Under the pieces are notes generated by a model, which saw only the letters and a program-made list of their open reading frames with translations, was not told where the DNA came from and did not search any database. Below are positions 61,992 to 64,000 of a DNA stretch of 64,000 bases, in pieces. A program made the translations under genes and the position numbers. The first letter of the stretch is position 1. Each line of letters opens with the position of its first letter. The stretch comes from Natronorubrum texcoconense (lineage in GTDB: Archaea; Halobacteriota; Halobacteria; Halobacteriales; Natrialbaceae): the NCBI RefSeq assembly GCF_900100335.1, contig NZ_FNFE01000001.1, positions 62,001 to 126,000 on the forward strand, read 5' to 3'.

Positions 61992-62741
61992 TCAGCCTTC
62001 GCCGCCGAGGTCGTCGGGATCCAACAGTTTCGATTCGGCCTTTCGCAGGTGGTCGAGTAACGTGGTCTTCGAGATATCGAACTCGCTCGCGAGTTCGCGG
62101 GTCGAGACGCCGCGCGGCCACTGGTAGTAGCCCCGTTTACGCGCGAGTTCGAACACCTCTCGCTGGGTACTGGTGAGCGCGTCCATTCGACGCTTGCGCT
62201 CGGATTCGCCCGTCGGCGTGCTCGTGACGGTTTCGACCGAGACGTCGGCGTTCCCGTCCTCGCAAATGCTCTCGATCGCGGTTTCGATCCGCTCTCGATC
62301 GCCGGCGAAACAGACTTGCCAGTGTTCCCGGCCGTTCTCGATCCGGACGGGTGCGCTGTGGACGAACCCGTGTTCTAACAGCGTCGGACAGATCATCTTC
62401 TGGGGGTCGTACTCGAGGAAGAACTCGCGGGCGACGTTTCCCGGGAGGGACGACGATTGCCGTCGGCCGAACCGCTCCTGAAGCTCGAGCACGTCGCCCG
62501 CCAGCGACGAGTCGTCGATCTCGGTGAGCAACGCCTCGACCTCTTCGGTCGTCTGGCCGAACGCGGTGAACAGTCCGTTGACCGAGGCCGACTCCGTTTC
62601 CGCCGTCGGCGCGGTGTACACCGCGTGCGCCAGAATACCGCCGCCGACCCGATCGGTCGCCTCGATCGCCCAGCAGTTCGGATGCCAGACCTCGAAGGAC
62701 AGCCTCGTCCCCTGGACCGGCTGATCCCAGTTCGTTGCCAT
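61992..62741 (-). CDS. HTH-10 regulator of the proline locus (predicted)
   Basis: A 249-residue Bat-type regulator. Residues 1-180 are a sensor region (MATNWDQPVQGTRLSFEVWH, then CWAIEATDRVGGGILAHAVY); residues 190-243 are the HTH-10 domain (LTSTQREVFELARKRGYYQW, then STRELASEFDISKTTLLDHL). It sits between proline dehydrogenase and the divergently transcribed aldehyde dehydrogenase gene, so it probably controls proline or P5C use. Start at ATG 62739-62741; the frame is open 39 codons upstream without a fold. Confidence 0.85.
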   Translation of the reverse strand: MATNWDQPVQGTRLSFEVWHPNCWAIEATDRVGGGILAHAVYTAPTAETESASVNGLFTAFGQTTEEVEALLTEIDDSSLAGDVLELQERFGRRQSSSLPGNVAREFFLEYDPQKMICPTLLEHGFVHSAPVRIENGREHWQVCFAGDRERIETAIESICEDGNADVSVETVTSTPTGESERKRRMDALTSTQREVFELARKRGYYQWPRGVSTRELASEFDISKTTLLDHLRKAESKLLDPDDLGGEG

Positions 62742-62846
62742 TCTACGGTACTTCTTTGCAGTGATCACCAAGAAGGTCTCGTTTCGCGAGGCGACCCTCC
62801 CATGGACGGGTGACGTTATTCGAGACGCACGGCCCAATCGGTATCC

Positions 62847-64000
62847 ATGAGTCAGCAATCCTCAGATCAGCTGTACGGCCACCACATCGACGGTGAGTGG
62901 ACCGATGGTAGTGGCACCGAAACGTTCGCGAGCGAGAATCCGGCGACGGGCGAGGAACTCGCACGGTTCCACCGGGGGACCGACGCCGACGTCGACGCCG
63001 CGCTCGAGGCCGCCGAAGCGGCGACCGACGAGTGGCGCGAACTCTCCTACATCGACCGCGCGGAGTACCTCTGGGACATCTACCACGAACTCCGCGAACG
63101 CACCGACGAACTGGCCGAAATCGTCACGAAGGAGTGTGGCAAGGAGATCAGCGAGGGCCGCGCTGACGTCGTCGAGGCCTACCACATGGTCGAGTGGGCG
63201 GCGGGCAACGCTCGCCACCCCCACGGCGACGTCGTCCCGAGCGAAATCGGGAGCAAAGACGCCTCGATGCGCCGGAAACCTCGCGGCGTCATCGGCTGTA
63301 TCACGCCGTGGAACTTCCCGGTCGCCATCCCGTTCTGGCACATGGCTATCGCCCTCGTTGAAGGGAACACGGTCGTCTGGAAGCCCGCCGAACAGACGCC
63401 GTGGTGCGGGCAGATCATCGCCGAGATGATGGACGACGCCGGAATTCCGGACGGCGTCTTCAACATGGTTCAGGGCTACGGCGACGCCGGTGCCGCCATC
63501 GTCGACGACGACCGCGTCGATACGGTGCTCTTCACCGGCTCCGCGGAGGTCGGCCACGAAATCGCGGGCAAAGTCGGCGGCCAGCCCGGCAAACTCGCGG
63601 CCTGCGAGATGGGCGGCAAGAACGGCACCGCCGTCACCGAGAAGGCGGACCTGGACATCGCCGTCCACTCCGCCGTGATGTCGAGTTTCAAGACGACGGG
63701 ACAGCGCTGCGTTTCGAGCGAGCGCCTGATCGTCCACACGGACGTCTACGACGAGTTCAAAGAACGGTTCGTCGCAGTCGCCGAGGAGATCACCGTCGAC
63801 GATCCGCTCGAGGAGGACACGTTCATGGGGCCCGCTATCGAGCCCGAGCACGTTGAGAAGATCCACCGCGCCAACCAACTCGCTCGTGACGAGGGCGCCG
63901 AGGTGCTCGTCGACCGCGCGGAGCTCGACGCCGAGGAGATTCCCGAGGGCCACGACGAGGGCAACTGGGTCGGCCCGTTCGTCTACGAGATCGAGTACGA
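62847..64000 (+). CDS. Aldehyde dehydrogenase, probable P5C dehydrogenase (3' end outside window)
   Basis: 384 residues of an NAD(P)-dependent aldehyde dehydrogenase from ATG 62847; the gene continues past the window. ITPWNFPVAIPFWHMAIALV and WKPAEQTPWCG are the cofactor site; the conserved Glu is in CEMGGKNG and the catalytic Cys in TTGQRCVSSERL. Next to proline dehydrogenase and an HTH-10 regulator it most likely oxidises glutamate semialdehyde (P5C) to glutamate; a different aldehyde remains possible. Start follows the divergent regulator promoter region (62742-62846). Confidence 0.85.
   Translation, partial: MSQQSSDQLYGHHIDGEWTDGSGTETFASENPATGEELARFHRGTDADVDAALEAAEAATDEWRELSYIDRAEYLWDIYHELRERTDELAEIVTKECGKEISEGRADVVEAYHMVEWAAGNARHPHGDVVPSEIGSKDASMRRKPRGVIGCITPWNFPVAIPFWHMAIALVEGNTVVWKPAEQTPWCGQIIAEMMDDAGIPDGVFNMVQGYGDAGAAIVDDDRVDTVLFTGSAEVGHEIAGKVGGQPGKLAACEMGGKNGTAVTEKADLDIAVHSAVMSSFKTTGQRCVSSERLIVHTDVYDEFKERFVAVAEEITVDDPLEEDTFMGPAIEPEHVEKIHRANQLARDEGAEVLVDRAELDAEEIPEGHDEGNWVGPFVYEIEY

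Overview
The window is high-GC chromosomal DNA from an extremely halophilic archaeon (class Halobacteria; the mix of genes fits a Natrialbales member, but the species cannot be fixed from the sequence alone). Evidence: almost every protein is strongly acidic; TATA-like boxes lie about 25-30 bases before many start codons, which implies leaderless mRNAs; and there are haloarchaeal marker families such as HTH-10/bacterio-opsin-activator regulators, LWR-salt, DUF5778, DUF7344-like, tiny CxxC zinc proteins, archaeal DnaG, FAU-1, the SAMP-activating enzyme UbaA and AhbA/B siroheme decarboxylase.

Layout. 1-9.9 kb: end of an aldo/keto reductase, an NAD(P)-binding epimerase-like protein, a NUDIX hydrolase, RNase FAU-1, a PrsW-type membrane protease, a giant acidic PRC-barrel-like protein and riboflavin synthase. 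10-24 kb: two sodium:solute symporters each with a small membrane partner, a UvrD-like helicase overlapping a degenerate M24 peptidase, zinc micro-proteins, ubaA, an internally duplicated membrane protein, EEP and PLD phosphodiesterase-like proteins, an SDR and DnaG. 24.5-26 kb: a gene-poor, lower-GC patch with one orphan membrane gene. 26-30 kb: DUF92 membrane protein, a cis-prenyltransferase homologue without the catalytic motif, and an intact cis-prenyltransferase. 30-34 kb: heme operon (ahbA-ahbB fusion, precorrin-2 dehydrogenase, hemA). 34-46 kb: pterin dehydratase, LWR-salt, HAD phosphatase, a tail-spike-like beta-helix with a tiny Tat lipoprotein, two MoeA proteins, MATE exporter, serine hydrolase. 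46-57 kb: GIDE-type membrane protein, Hsp20, UbiB/ABC1 kinase (probably CTG start), enolase-superfamily protein, phosphoesterase, a second PRC-barrel protein, a His-rich anchored protein, a 7-TM protein, aminotransferase, tandem UspA. 57-64 kb: uvrA and a proline-catabolism locus (proline dehydrogenase, HTH-10 regulator, aldehyde dehydrogenase cut by the window end).

Functional themes are housekeeping: heme and molybdenum-cofactor synthesis, sulfur-carrier activation, DNA repair and priming, isoprenoid lipid carriers and proline use. I see no prophage, integrase, transposase, CRISPR array, rRNA or tRNA. The most unusual signals are the motif-less cis-prenyltransferase beside DUF92 and a complete cis-prenyltransferase; the tail-spike-like beta-helix with its micro-lipoprotein; the imperfect palindrome that supplies the last codons of a gene; palindromic sequence inserted in frame inside moeA; nested hairpins ahead of dnaG; and the Shine-Dalgarno-supported CTG start.
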